DNA of 64,000 nt, taken from the NCBI GenBank assembly GCA_003280445.1, contig QCEW01000001.1:52628-116627 (forward strand). Reading direction: 5' to 3'. The notes under the pieces are model-generated. The model saw only the letters and a program-made list of their open reading frames with translations, had not been told where the DNA came from and did no database searches. The position numbers and the translations under genes were made by a program. This document shows, piece after piece, positions 54,607-63,718 of this stretch (its first letter is position 1; each line of letters begins with the position of its first letter). The stretch is from Prochlorococcus sp. AG-363-A03 (GTDB lineage Bacteria > Cyanobacteriota > Cyanobacteriia > PCC-6307 > Cyanobiaceae).

Positions 54607-55284
54607 TCAGGATAAATGATTTCTAAAATATCTAATAAGTAATTCGTTATTACCTAGATTTTTACTTTCTTTTAGAATCCAGTTATTCTTTTTATTCATG
54701 ATTGTATTTAAGTTCTTTAATTCAGATGAAACCCAGCAGTAATCTCCTCCTATAAGATGAGGTGTAATCGTGATTTGTAATTCATCTATTAGATTCTCTA
54801 AAAGAAAAGCTGAAATAAGATTTGAACCTCCAAGTAATACAATTTTCGCAATTCCTTTCTGATACAAATCATCAAGAGAATCACGCCACGTGATTCTTAA
54901 ATTTATTCTTTTATCGAATCCATCAGGAAGCATAATCTCATTTTTCTTATCTTGCATTTGGAGCAACCATCTTTGAAGAGGTTGTTGAAAAAAAAGCCAA
55001 TTTTCTGGAAAATCTATTTGATTGCTTGCTATAAGAGCAATTGGCTGTTCGTTCTTGCCTTTTGAAGTTCTTTTTTTTAGTAAGCTTTTATTTTTAATTA
55101 AACAAATTGATTGATGATCTCTCAGTGTTTGCCCTCCCATTAAAATCCCATCTGACCAAGCAAGTGATTCCTCTAAAACCAAACGATCACCAGATTGACC
55201 TAATTGTGTTTTCCCTCCCTCTGGATATGCGATACGTCCATCAATACTAGAAGCTAAAACTAACTTAACCCATTTTTTTTTCAA
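54607..55284 (-). CDS. RibD C-terminal-type pyrimidine/pterin reductase
   Basis: The 225-residue protein is a RibD_C/DHFR-fold reductase: KLVLASSIDGRIAYPEGG (near 7-24), SDGILMGGQTLRDH (near 46-57), KIVLLGGSNLISAFLLENLIDELQITITPHLIGG (near 150-185). It lacks the deaminase domain of bifunctional RibD, so it could serve riboflavin synthesis or a pterin side-branch. Its TTG start directly follows the stop of the PTPS gene, and a run of A bases after the start could allow slippage. Coupling to the pterin gene is likely. Confidence 0.82.
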   Translation of the reverse strand: MKKKWVKLVLASSIDGRIAYPEGGKTQLGQSGDRLVLEESLAWSDGILMGGQTLRDHQSICLIKNKSLLKKRTSKGKNEQPIALIASNQIDFPENWLFFQQPLQRWLLQMQDKKNEIMLPDGFDKRINLRITWRDSLDDLYQKGIAKIVLLGGSNLISAFLLENLIDELQITITPHLIGGDYCWVSSELKNLNTIMNKKNNWILKESKNLGNNELLIRYFRNHLS

Positions 55285-56211
55285 TTATCTCAGCAAACCA
55301 ACCTGATTCTTAGAGTCTTTGGTATCGATTGTTGATTCAGGTACGTTTGCATAAACTTCTGCAGCATTATTAGGACTTTCCTGTAGTTTTATCTTATATA
55401 AATTAGCCCCAATCGCATTAATTGGATTAGTTAATTTATCTGAAATGTGTAATGCAATATTTTCAGCTGTAGGTACACAATTTGCAAAATATGGAATGTC
55501 TTTATTTAAAAAGGTATGATCAAAAGGTTCTACAACTAAATCATTTATTAAACTATTTAATGCAGATAAATCGCATATCATTCCAGTTCTAGGATTAATC
55601 TTCCCTTTGACAGTTATATCTACTAAGTAATTGTGACCATGTCCATTAGGTCGAGCACATTTTCCGAATATTTTTTCGTTTTCGGTTTGAGGTAGGTCTT
55701 CTCTGGCTAAGCGATGAGCAGCTGAAAAGTGTGTTTGAACTGTTAAATAAGCATCCATAGCATTTCCTTGATAGTCAGCCCAGAGTTTTGAGTTTTCGTA
55801 AAGACGAAGAGATTTTAGGGGTAAGTGAGATTTAAGGCGCTCCCATATAATACGAACTAAACTTTCAGTTGTGGGCAAGCAACCTTCGGGTTTAGAAAGA
55901 TCAAACTCAGGCCATGTGTCATTTAAAAAACGAAAGTCAAGCTGACTTGTTACTTCATTTTTTATGGCATATTTTACATCTGAGAGGTTTAAGACCATGC
56001 CATATTTATTAAGATCTCCTTCCATGGTTACGATTAACTCGTAATTATGTCCGTGGCCAGGAGCTATTGAGCATGGGCCAAACAAAGCTGAATTATCATC
56101 ATCAGATAATTCAGGAAGCCTATAAAGGTGGCTTGCGCTAAAGCAGGCTCGCCTTGTGATTACACAGGTTCTCCCTTCTCCGTGAGGGAAATTCGATGTG
56201 ATTGCTTCCAT
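55285..56211 (-). CDS. Tandem 6-pyruvoyl-tetrahydropterin synthase-like protein
   Basis: The 308-residue protein has two PTPS units. The first (about 12-140) has SASH with Zn-binding His28, Cys47 and HGH at 53-55, and PTTE. The second (about 155-285) has SAAH, C-x5-HGH, FDHTFLNKD and PTAE. Both have the C-x5-HGH spacing of PTPS rather than the C-x3-HGH of QueD. In the first unit the Asp-His pair of the FDH motif is LDF, so the catalytic His is missing. Substrate is a 7,8-dihydroneopterin triphosphate-type pterin by family. The neighbour is a RibD-type reductase. Confidence 0.88.
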   Translation of the reverse strand: MEAITSNFPHGEGRTCVITRRACFSASHLYRLPELSDDDNSALFGPCSIAPGHGHNYELIVTMEGDLNKYGMVLNLSDVKYAIKNEVTSQLDFRFLNDTWPEFDLSKPEGCLPTTESLVRIIWERLKSHLPLKSLRLYENSKLWADYQGNAMDAYLTVQTHFSAAHRLAREDLPQTENEKIFGKCARPNGHGHNYLVDITVKGKINPRTGMICDLSALNSLINDLVVEPFDHTFLNKDIPYFANCVPTAENIALHISDKLTNPINAIGANLYKIKLQESPNNAAEVYANVPESTIDTKDSKNQVGLLR

Positions 56212-56263
56212 AAATTTTTCACATCAAAATACATCTTAATAACTTTTAGTTACTTCTGTCTTT

Positions 56264-56860
56264 ATGGCTGTCCAATCAACCCCTAAAACTCTTAAAGAAA
56301 AGTTAGGTGGTCGAAATATATTTTTGATAGGAATGATGGGTTCTGGCAAAAGTCAAACGGGTCCAGTTCTAGCAAAAATGATCAATTATGCTTTTGTTGA
56401 TACTGATGATGTTATAGAAAAAGCGTCTAAACAATCTATTTCATCTATTTTTGAAAAAGATGGAGAAAAAGTCTTTAGGGATGTTGAAAAAAAAGTTTTA
56501 AAAGAAATTAGTCAACATCATTCTCTTGTAATTGCTACCGGAGGTGGTTTAGTTACCTTGCCTGAAAACTGGGGCATTCTTCATCAAGGAATAGTTATTT
56601 GGTTAGATCTTGATTTGAGACGTTCAATTAAACGATTAGAAAGTGATCAAAAGAGACGCCCTTTACTACTTGGGGATAATTTAGCTGAGAATTTTAGTCA
56701 GATTTATGAAAGTAGAAAACCAATATATTTAGAGTCAGATTTGAGAATAGAAGTTGAGGATCAATCACCATATGAGGTCGCTACTATGGTTGCTGAACAT
56801 TTGCCAAGCATCCTTATTGACCCGGAGACTCAAGCCGAACGGCATACCACTGAATTGTAA
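56264..56860 (+). CDS. aroK: Shikimate kinase
   Basis: The 198-residue kinase has P-loop GMMGSGKS (23-30), the shikimate-binding DTDD (near 47-50), FRDVEKKVL and the LSTGGG-type ATGGGLV (near 87-93), with LID region KRRPLL (near 126). It phosphorylates shikimate on the chorismate route to aromatic amino acids and quinones. It starts 52 bases from the divergent PTPS gene, and its end overlaps the converging 87-aa gene by 47 bases. Confidence 0.95.
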   Translation: MAVQSTPKTLKEKLGGRNIFLIGMMGSGKSQTGPVLAKMINYAFVDTDDVIEKASKQSISSIFEKDGEKVFRDVEKKVLKEISQHHSLVIATGGGLVTLPENWGILHQGIVIWLDLDLRRSIKRLESDQKRRPLLLGDNLAENFSQIYESRKPIYLESDLRIEVEDQSPYEVATMVAEHLPSILIDPETQAERHTTEL

Positions 56861-57077
56861 AACCTGTTTTGATTTCTAGGTCGCAGGCTGTATCAAGTAA
56901 ATGTTGAGCCGCTTCTGCTATTGAAGACTTACAGTCAAGATCCAATGGTAATGAATCGAATTTATTTAACCAAGATTGAAGCCATAAAAGAGTTTGTTCT
57001 TTATCCAGGAATTGTTCACTTTCGCCAGGAACCAAAACAACATAATTATCCATTTCTCTAATTAAAGGATCAGACAT
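56814..57077 (-). CDS. Conserved hypothetical protein
   Basis: The 87-residue frame starts at ATG 57077, whose codon overlaps the ATG of the DUF6816-like gene on the other strand. Met at 57053 (MDNYVVLVPGESEQFL) is a likelier start. Landmarks are NYVVLVPGESEQFL, LLWLQSWLNKFDSLP and AQHLLDTACDLEIKTGFTIQWYAVRLE. No family known. The gene is probably cytosolic and cyanobacterial. Confidence 0.65.
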   Translation of the reverse strand: MSDPLIREMDNYVVLVPGESEQFLDKEQTLLWLQSWLNKFDSLPLDLDCKSSIAEAAQHLLDTACDLEIKTGFTIQWYAVRLESPGQ

Positions 57078-57807
57078 GAGACAGAAATTTTTCTTTTTTT
57101 TAATTTCTATTTTAATTGTTTTTACCTACTCAGTTCCTGCACTTGCTGAAAGTAGCCTTGAAATAAATAATTTTCAATCATCTAAGCTTTACGAACGCAA
57201 ATCAATCTGGCCTGATTGGCGCCTTCCATCTTCCATTAAGCGCCCAGGATTGAAAGATGATTTGATTTACCCTGATTGGTTTGAAGGTGTATGGGATGTT
57301 ACTAGCGAGATAGAAAGTGATCAGAATCAAGAAACTATTATTCATTCCGCTAAATTTATTCACAATACTTCTGGTGATTTAATAGCTGACCGTGAATACA
57401 ACACTAAGTCTTATGCTTTGAGCACAAAGACTGGTGGTTTTTTATCAGTAAAGAATGACCCTAAATCTCCTAATCGTCAGTTTGCTAAATTAACAGAAGA
57501 TAGGTATTTAGAGACAAAGATTATTGGAAGACTGCAAGAAAAAATAGACAATAATATTTTTATTACTGATGAATTAATTTTACAAATTCTTCATACACCA
57601 GAATTTAGCAGGGTTAGCCAGGTCGAAACATTAACTGAATTTAAAAAATGTGGATCTATTCAAAATAATAAAATAAATATGAGTGATTTTAATATTTGTG
57701 GAGAACAATTTCAGGCGATTTATAATCAACCTGGGCAAAATCTGATTTCTTTGCCAATTAAAACAGAGAAATCCAAATTAATACTTAGAAAGACTAATGA
57801 TGATTAG
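57076..57807 (+). CDS. Exported conserved protein (DUF6816-like)
   Basis: The 243-residue protein has an N-terminal signal peptide (about 1-24, ending VPALA-ES). The mature part has SIWPDWRLPSSIKRPGLKDDLIYPDWFEGVWDVTSEIE, a motif I associate with the cyanobacterial/plastid DUF6816 family, then beta-rich sequence. Function unknown; a lumenal or periplasmic protein is likely. It converges on the GST gene with a 14-base overlap. Confidence 0.7.
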   Translation: MRQKFFFFLISILIVFTYSVPALAESSLEINNFQSSKLYERKSIWPDWRLPSSIKRPGLKDDLIYPDWFEGVWDVTSEIESDQNQETIIHSAKFIHNTSGDLIADREYNTKSYALSTKTGGFLSVKNDPKSPNRQFAKLTEDRYLETKIIGRLQEKIDNNIFITDELILQILHTPEFSRVSQVETLTEFKKCGSIQNNKINMSDFNICGEQFQAIYNQPGQNLISLPIKTEKSKLILRKTNDD

Positions 57808-58528
57808 TTATTGCTAATTGATCTTCAATTAAGTCTCTCCAGTTGAAAAGATTTTGAAGACTTGGATCGTTTATATATAAAGAACAACCTTTGCCTGTTA
57901 GATTTTCTCCAGACGAACTTGGAAATTTGAGTAGTGATAAGTGTGATGCTATAGCAATATCGGCAATAGAAAGATTATCTCCAACAAGAAAGTTTTCTTG
58001 CTCAATTAAATTTGATAGATATTCTAAATTTGATTTTAGAGATTCCTTCTCTTTCTGGTTTGTTAATCCAGAAATCTGACTAGCAATTTTTGTGGGAATG
58101 TTAAAAAGAAGTTTTTGCATAGAATCCAAAATTTCGTTGTCGAATAAAGAGGAAATCAATATTGGATTCTTCGACAGCTCTTCCAAAAAGACAATTTTTA
58201 TAGATTTTGCCAAAGTTGTATCTGCCCAATTCTCAATTATTTGGACTTGAGAGGCTTCCTTTAGACCCTCTGGAATTAATTTTGGTTCTATTTCAATTTT
58301 CTCTAAGTGTCGTATTATTGAGCTTGAATCATGGATTATTGTTTCGTTATCAAAAAGCACGGGTAATTTTTTTTGTCCTGTTTTTTGAAAGATATCTATT
58401 TGCCCAATGGCTGGAGTTATCTCAACGGTTCGATATTCAAGCTTTTTTGCAGCCAAAGCCATTCTTACTTTCAAGCAATAAGGTGAGTGCCTAAATTGAT
58501 GAAGTTCCAACATTTTAGGTTCCTTCAA
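57794..58528 (-). CDS. Glutathione S-transferase family protein
   Basis: The 244-residue protein has an N-terminal thioredoxin-like domain (LELHQFRHSPYCLKVRMALAAKKLEYRTVEITP, residues about 6-40; KLPVLFDNETIIHDSSSIIRHLE near 54-76) and a helical C-terminal domain (SIADIAIASHL near 194). The SPYC near residue 15-18 suggests a cysteine- or serine-type active site. Substrate not known. ATG 58513 (MLELHQF) may be the real start. Confidence 0.92.
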   Translation of the reverse strand: MKEPKMLELHQFRHSPYCLKVRMALAAKKLEYRTVEITPAIGQIDIFQKTGQKKLPVLFDNETIIHDSSSIIRHLEKIEIEPKLIPEGLKEASQVQIIENWADTTLAKSIKIVFLEELSKNPILISSLFDNEILDSMQKLLFNIPTKIASQISGLTNQKEKESLKSNLEYLSNLIEQENFLVGDNLSIADIAIASHLSLLKFPSSSGENLTGKGCSLYINDPSLQNLFNWRDLIEDQLAITNHH

Positions 58529-58573
58529 ATGGTTAGCAGAGTAGCTATTAATTCAGTCTTTTGGTGGTGAAAA

Positions 58574-58780
58574 ATGGGCGAGTTTTTTTCAAATGTTTCT
58601 AGATATCCAAAATATCTCATCACGATAGTCTTGGGGGTTTTCACAGCTGCAATTTCTCCATTAATTAAACGAGGTAGTAATCCGATCACAGCGATTGCTC
58701 TCGTTGGGGCGTTGTTAAGCGGACTTCTGACAATAGTTTTCTTATTAAAGGCTATGGCTTTCCCTGAGGCAATTACTTAG
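58574..58780 (+). CDS. DUF751 (Ycf33-like) membrane protein
   Basis: The 68-residue protein has two hydrophobic helices (about 14-30 and 42-62) and begins [15 protein letters not shown], the DUF751 pattern. The family is linked to rbfA in cyanobacteria, and the gene lies two bases upstream of rbfA here, so the two are surely co-transcribed. Function unknown. Confidence 0.85.
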   Translation: MGEFFSNVSRYPKYLITIVLGVFTAAISPLIKRGSNPITAIALVGALLSGLLTIVFLLKAMAFPEAIT

Positions 58781-58782
58781 TT

Positions 58783-59154
58783 ATGGCTAATTCAAGAAGG
58801 GTTGAAAAATTAGCAGCTTTACTAAAAAGAGAAGTTAGTGAGCTTTTAGTTAATGGGGTTAGAGATGAAAGAATTCATCAAGCTATGATTACCATTACAT
58901 CTGTTGAAGTTTCAGGTGATTTACAGCATGCAAAAATTTTTATCAGTCTTTTTGGTGAAGAGAAAAAAAAGGACCAAGTATTAGTTGGTTTAGAGGAAGC
59001 AAAGGGATTTATTCGTGCTGAGCTTGCTCGAAGGCTTCAAATGAGACGATCTCCTGAGCTTGTATTTAAAATTGATAAAGGCATGACAAAAGGTCCTGAA
59101 GTTTTAGATCTTCTAAATGCATTAGAACTTGAACGTAAAAGTAAAGACTTATAG
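58783..59154 (+). CDS. rbfA: Ribosome-binding factor A
   Basis: The 123-residue protein shows the RbfA KH-type fold: [26 protein letters not shown] (about 5-30), [24 protein letters not shown] (about 38-61), and [23 protein letters not shown] (about 83-105). It assists 30S maturation and 16S rRNA 5' processing. Located in a small operon with DUF751 and possibly the following GH3 gene. Confidence 0.96.
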   Translation: MANSRRVEKLAALLKREVSELLVNGVRDERIHQAMITITSVEVSGDLQHAKIFISLFGEEKKKDQVLVGLEEAKGFIRAELARRLQMRRSPELVFKIDKGMTKGPEVLDLLNALELERKSKDL

Positions 59155-59171
59155 ATTAATCAAAATTTTTG

Positions 59172-60806
59172 ATGAATAAATCTGATCTTAGAAGACAAGT
59201 TGCTGAATTATTTATAGTTAGAGCAAGTGGATTTAATCTTGATTCGCAACGTTTATATCCTAACTTAGAAGAATCTAACTCAAATCTAAAGAGACTTTTA
59301 GAGGAAGGTGTTGGTGGAGTTATTTTTTTAGGAGGAACAGTAAAAGAATTAGAAATTCGTTGCAATGTATTAAAAAAATGGTCTGGTAAACCTCTTCTCT
59401 TATGTGCTGATATTGAGGAAGGTGTTGGTCAAAGATTTTATGGTGGAACAAAGTTTATTCCTCCAATGGGTATCGCTCAGATTTATAAAAAAGATTATAA
59501 TTTAGCTATTTCTATTGCTGAGAAGATAGGGTATTTTACTGGTAAAGAAGCAAAAAATATTGGTTTAAATTGGCTATTAGCCCCAGTCTGTGATATCAAT
59601 AACAATTCAAATAACCCAGTTATAAATTTAAGAGCTTGGGGAGAAGAACCTGAAACAGTAAAAAGTTTAACTTGTGCTTTTCAGCGGGGTGTTTCTAGAT
59701 CAAAAATGCTGACTTGTGCGAAACATTTTCCTGGACATGGAAATTCTGAAGTTGACTCTCACTTGGATTTGCCTGAGATACGTAACGACTTATCTGAGTT
59801 AGAGAAATTCGAGTTGATTCCATTTATTTCTTTAATCAATCAAGGAGTAAATAGTGTCATGATCGGACATTTACTTTTTTCAAAGATTGATCCTATTTAT
59901 CCTGCAACACTTTCAAAAAGACTGGTTACAGATTTGTTACGTATCAAATTTAAATACGATGGTTTAGTCGTCAGCGATGCCTTAGTTATGAACGCAATAA
60001 CAAATAAATATAGTAGTGGTAAGGCTGCAGTGATGGCATTTGATGCAGGAATTGATTTGATTATGATGCCAAAAGATATTGATGAGGCAATTGATTCTCT
60101 TACCGATGCTTTTTATTCAGGAAAAATTTCTTTAGAAAGGTTAAATATTTCTAGAGAAAGAAGAAAAAAACAACTTGATTTAGTTAGCAACGAAGATGAT
60201 TTCAAAAAAGAAGATTTGAACAATGAAGATAATAAAAATAAATTTTTATTGGATGCCTCTAAATTTAGTAATTCTATAATAAAAAGTTCAATTTTTGTCC
60301 GAGAAGAAAGTACTATAAAAGCTGAATTTAATGATATAAATCTTATACAAATTGATAATTTTGATCAAGTACCTAATAAATTTATTCCTGCATTAGATTT
60401 CCCTAAGGCAGTAGGTTTTAAAAATTTAATTATACATCCACTTGGTATCAGTCCGTGGGGAAAAACTAATAAGAATTTTTTAGAACTGGGGCAATTTGGT
60501 AATAGTAAGATTCTTGTTCAACTTTTTGTGAGAGGTAAACCATTTATTGGATTAGATTATCATAATGATCATTGGATAGACACTATAGAAAAATTAGAAT
60601 TTGAGCAAAGATTATCAGGAGTTATAATATATGGGTGTCCATATTTATTTGATAAAATAAAAAAATCTATTCATACAAATATTCCTTTAGCTTATAGCCC
60701 TAGTCAAACAGAGGAAGCACAAAATCAAATTTTAAGTCGTATTTTGCAATCAAAAACAACTCAAAAGGAAATTGATAAAGAATCAAGAATAGAATTTACT
60801 GATTGA
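59172..60806 (+). CDS. Glycoside hydrolase family 3 (beta-N-acetylhexosaminidase-like)
   Basis: ATG 59172 is preferred over the TTG one codon earlier. The 544-residue protein has the GH3 TIM-barrel motifs CADIEEGVGQRF, CAKHFPGHGNSEVDSHLDLPEI (His of KHFPGHG, near 184-190) and the nucleophile Asp near 269 in VVSDALVM. NagZ-type enzymes use these for peptidoglycan amino sugars. A C-terminal region of about 200 residues (345-544) follows. Substrate is inferred; anmK in this window would take over the product of such an enzyme. Confidence 0.88.
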   Translation: MNKSDLRRQVAELFIVRASGFNLDSQRLYPNLEESNSNLKRLLEEGVGGVIFLGGTVKELEIRCNVLKKWSGKPLLLCADIEEGVGQRFYGGTKFIPPMGIAQIYKKDYNLAISIAEKIGYFTGKEAKNIGLNWLLAPVCDINNNSNNPVINLRAWGEEPETVKSLTCAFQRGVSRSKMLTCAKHFPGHGNSEVDSHLDLPEIRNDLSELEKFELIPFISLINQGVNSVMIGHLLFSKIDPIYPATLSKRLVTDLLRIKFKYDGLVVSDALVMNAITNKYSSGKAAVMAFDAGIDLIMMPKDIDEAIDSLTDAFYSGKISLERLNISRERRKKQLDLVSNEDDFKKEDLNNEDNKNKFLLDASKFSNSIIKSSIFVREESTIKAEFNDINLIQIDNFDQVPNKFIPALDFPKAVGFKNLIIHPLGISPWGKTNKNFLELGQFGNSKILVQLFVRGKPFIGLDYHNDHWIDTIEKLEFEQRLSGVIIYGCPYLFDKIKKSIHTNIPLAYSPSQTEEAQNQILSRILQSKTTQKEIDKESRIEFTD

Positions 60807-60892
60807 AAATTGTTTGATCGAAAATTTAGTCTTTAATAAAAAGCTTATTATTATTTAAGTGAATACATAGTTATTCTTTAGACTTCCTTGGA

Positions 60893-61693
60893 ATGAAGCA
60901 TACAGAAATGGCTTTAATCGACAAGAAGATAATTATTACTCGTGCCCAAGAACAGTCTTCAGAGGCTCGTGCGATCTTCAGGCAAAATGGAGCTCAGGTA
61001 TTCGACCTTCCTTCATTAGTGATTGGACCTCCAGATGACTGGGCGCCCTTAGATGAAGCTTTAAAGAAAATTTCTACCTTTGACTGGATTGTCTTCTCTA
61101 GTGCAAATGGTGTTAAAAATGTCCAGGATAGAATGAAAGAAATTGACTTATCTTTGTCGAAAATTTCGAAGACTATTCAAATTGCCGCTGTTGGAAGAAA
61201 AACAGCTGCGTTGTTATCAGATATGGATGCAAAGATTAGTTTTGTTCCTCCTAGTTTTGTTGCAGATAGCTTGGTTGAATATTTCCCCCAGAATCCAAAA
61301 GGTTTAAAATTTTTTATTCCTAGAGTACAAACGGGCGGCAGATCAATATTGGCCGACTCTTTTAAATTAAAAGGAGCAGAGGTTACTGAAGTAGCTGCTT
61401 ATGAATCTTCTTGTCCTAAAGAAATACCTCAAAAGACTATAGATGCTTTGAACAGTGGGTCAATAGATATTATTGCTTTTACTAGTGCTAAAACAGTAAT
61501 AAATACTGTCAACTTATTTAAAAAATACTTTGGTGAAAATTGGTTGAAATTGATTGAAAAGATTCAACTTGTTACGATTGGACCTCAAACAACTATTAGC
61601 TGTGAAAACTTTATTAGAAAACCTGATAAAGAGGCTAATCCACATGATCTGGAAGGATTATTACACGCTTGTCTAGAACTAAATTTTAATTAA
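60893..61693 (+). CDS. hemD: Uroporphyrinogen-III synthase
   Basis: The 266-residue protein shows the HemD bi-domain features: KIIITRAQEQSSEARAIFRQNGAQVFDLP (start), FDWIVFSSANGVKNV (near 64-78), IAAVGRKTAALL (near 100), FFIPRVQTGGRSILADSFKLKGAEVTEVAAYES (near 141-173) and IIAFTSAKTVINTV. It closes hydroxymethylbilane to uroporphyrinogen III for chlorophyll and heme. ATG 60908 (MALIDKKIII) is an alternative start. It converges on the SRPBCC gene. Confidence 0.94.
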   Translation: MKHTEMALIDKKIIITRAQEQSSEARAIFRQNGAQVFDLPSLVIGPPDDWAPLDEALKKISTFDWIVFSSANGVKNVQDRMKEIDLSLSKISKTIQIAAVGRKTAALLSDMDAKISFVPPSFVADSLVEYFPQNPKGLKFFIPRVQTGGRSILADSFKLKGAEVTEVAAYESSCPKEIPQKTIDALNSGSIDIIAFTSAKTVINTVNLFKKYFGENWLKLIEKIQLVTIGPQTTISCENFIRKPDKEANPHDLEGLLHACLELNFN

Positions 61694-61695
61694 AT

Positions 61696-62148
61696 TTATG
61701 CTGATTGTTCGACGAGTTCTTTAAATCCGTCCAGATTTTTTTGTAATTCTTTTGTGACCATTCCTCCAAGAATATTTGCTTTCATTAGATTTGCTAAAAC
61801 TTGAGGTAATTCATAAGATATTTTTAATTTAACCACAGTTTTAGAGCTCTCTTCATTGTAAAACCGAACTGAACCCTTAGTTGGTAAACCACCAACTGAT
61901 TTCCATTCCAATTTCTCTGCTTCTACTCTTTCTGTGATTTGAGCTTTCCATTTAAAACGAAAGCCATTAGCTGCAAGTGTCCACTCTGTTAAATCAGGAA
62001 GTGTCGAGGTTTTTTCATCGACTGTCTTAACCGACTCAATCCAAGTCATCCACAAAGGCATCGAATCTAAATCACTCCAAAACTTCCAGACAAGTTCAAC
62101 TGGAGCATGAATTTCACTTATCACTGTGTGATCAAGCCACTTTCCCAT
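61696..62148 (-). CDS. SRPBCC (START/cyclase-dehydrase) family protein
   Basis: The 150-residue protein has the family pattern HTVISEIHAPVELVWKFWSDLDSMPLWMTWIESV (about 7-41), then KWKAQITERVEAEKLEWKSVGGLPTKGSVRF (about 68-98) and a long C-terminal helix. Such helix-grip domains bind hydrophobic ligands. It sits three bases downstream of crtQ, suggesting a carotenoid or other lipid ligand, but this is inference from linkage. Confidence 0.9.
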   Translation of the reverse strand: MGKWLDHTVISEIHAPVELVWKFWSDLDSMPLWMTWIESVKTVDEKTSTLPDLTEWTLAANGFRFKWKAQITERVEAEKLEWKSVGGLPTKGSVRFYNEESSKTVVKLKISYELPQVLANLMKANILGGMVTKELQKNLDGFKELVEQSA

Positions 62149-62151
62149 TTC

Positions 62152-63612
62152 TTAAGCAACCGAAGAATTTTTTGCTAGTGAGACAGACTTTGAGAGCATT
62201 GCTGACGCAGCAAGATGACCGCTCATTGTTGCTCCTTCCATAGAGTCAATGTAATCCTGTTTTGTGTAACTGCCTGCCAAGAAGAAATTACTAAAAGAGG
62301 TTTTTTGATCTGGTCTATATGGATCCATTCCAGGAGCCTCCCTGTAAAGAGAATGAGACACTTTGACCACATTGCTCCATAAAAGCTTCAAGGCTCTTGA
62401 AGAAGGAAAAAGTGCCCTGACCTGTAGATCAGTATGCTTGACAATTTCATCTGAGGATTTGGTAATCCAAGGATCTCCAGGGGTTAACACACATTGAAGT
62501 AGTGAGCCCTGACCATCTTTTTTATAGTCTTCTGGGCTTGATAAGGCTAAATCTGCAAAACAACTAAAATCAGCATCGGCTGTGTATAACAAATTGTCTA
62601 AACCAGATGGACTTTTTAGGTTTGTTTGAGCTTGTTCGTTATTGATCTCGGTTACCCAACCATCGTATCTAAGTTGCACTGTCGCGACTGGTACAGCATC
62701 AAGCTTGAAAAGTGAGTCAAATTCCTTAAAACGTCTCCATGATCTAGGGATTATTCTTTTAATCCCGGATACATCACAAGCAGCTAAATATTTGTCTGCT
62801 TGAATTTTTTGTTCACCCTTTGGTGTTTGAAGAGTTAATCCAGTCACAGATGGTTGGTCGGAATCCTCTGAATGAATTTCTTTCACAATATTTTCTAAGT
62901 GAAGCCTTCCTCCTCTTTTTTCAATGTAATCGAGTATTGGTTTGGTGAGCCATTTGTGGGGTGACCCTTTCAATAGGTTGAGCTTGGAGGCCTCTGTTTT
63001 CGAAGCAAACATCATAAAGATAGTAAGCATGCATCTTGCAGAAATTGCTTCGCAATCAATGAATCCCAGTGCATATGCAATAGGATTCCACATCCTTTCG
63101 ATACTATTTTGGCTTCCTCCATGGTTAAGAAACCATTTTTGAAAGCTTATAGAATCTAGAGATCGTATTGTTTTCATAGCCCCTTCGTAGTCAATAAGCC
63201 CTCTGACTATTGGACTTGTTCCAAGGGCAAGAGCATTCCTTAGTTTGTCAATCCAATTTAATTGAGGTGTAGTGAAGAAGGCTTTTAAGCCGTTAAAAGG
63301 TGCTCCTGCAAAAAATCGAAAATCAAGGGATTTAATGTCACCACCCTTATTAACAAAAAGATGAGTGTGGTCTTTTGGCAAAAGATTTTCAAATGCCCCT
63401 ACTTTTCTCATTAATGCAAACAGATTGGCATAGTTGAAAAAGAACACATGCAAACCCATCTCTATATGATTTCCATCGGAATCTTCCCAGCTTCCAACTT
63501 TTCCTCCCATAAATGGTTTTGCTTCATATAAGTCGACCTCATGTCCTTCATCAACAAGGTCAACTGCAGCAGTCAATCCTGCTAAACCTGCACCTATTAT
63601 TGCGATTTTCAC
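62152..63612 (-). CDS. crtQ: Zeta-carotene desaturase
   Basis: The 486-residue FAD protein begins [21 protein letters not shown] (dinucleotide loop) and has [13 protein letters not shown] (near 36-48), [13 protein letters not shown] (near 51-65), and the C-terminal FAD motif [28 protein letters not shown] (near 436-463). It belongs to the plant-type ZDS group, converting zeta-carotene to lycopene via neurosporene in the thylakoid membrane. Length is normal. Divergent from the HesB gene. Confidence 0.95.
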   Translation of the reverse strand: MKIAIIGAGLAGLTAAVDLVDEGHEVDLYEAKPFMGGKVGSWEDSDGNHIEMGLHVFFFNYANLFALMRKVGAFENLLPKDHTHLFVNKGGDIKSLDFRFFAGAPFNGLKAFFTTPQLNWIDKLRNALALGTSPIVRGLIDYEGAMKTIRSLDSISFQKWFLNHGGSQNSIERMWNPIAYALGFIDCEAISARCMLTIFMMFASKTEASKLNLLKGSPHKWLTKPILDYIEKRGGRLHLENIVKEIHSEDSDQPSVTGLTLQTPKGEQKIQADKYLAACDVSGIKRIIPRSWRRFKEFDSLFKLDAVPVATVQLRYDGWVTEINNEQAQTNLKSPSGLDNLLYTADADFSCFADLALSSPEDYKKDGQGSLLQCVLTPGDPWITKSSDEIVKHTDLQVRALFPSSRALKLLWSNVVKVSHSLYREAPGMDPYRPDQKTSFSNFFLAGSYTKQDYIDSMEGATMSGHLAASAMLSKSVSLAKNSSVA

Positions 63613-63718
63613 TCGTTTAATTAGATGGATACACTAACTCTATGAACAAAAACTCTTTTTTGGCACTTTTAAAATCGAATATGATTAATAGAGTGTTATT
63701 AATGTTTAGAAAAAAACA

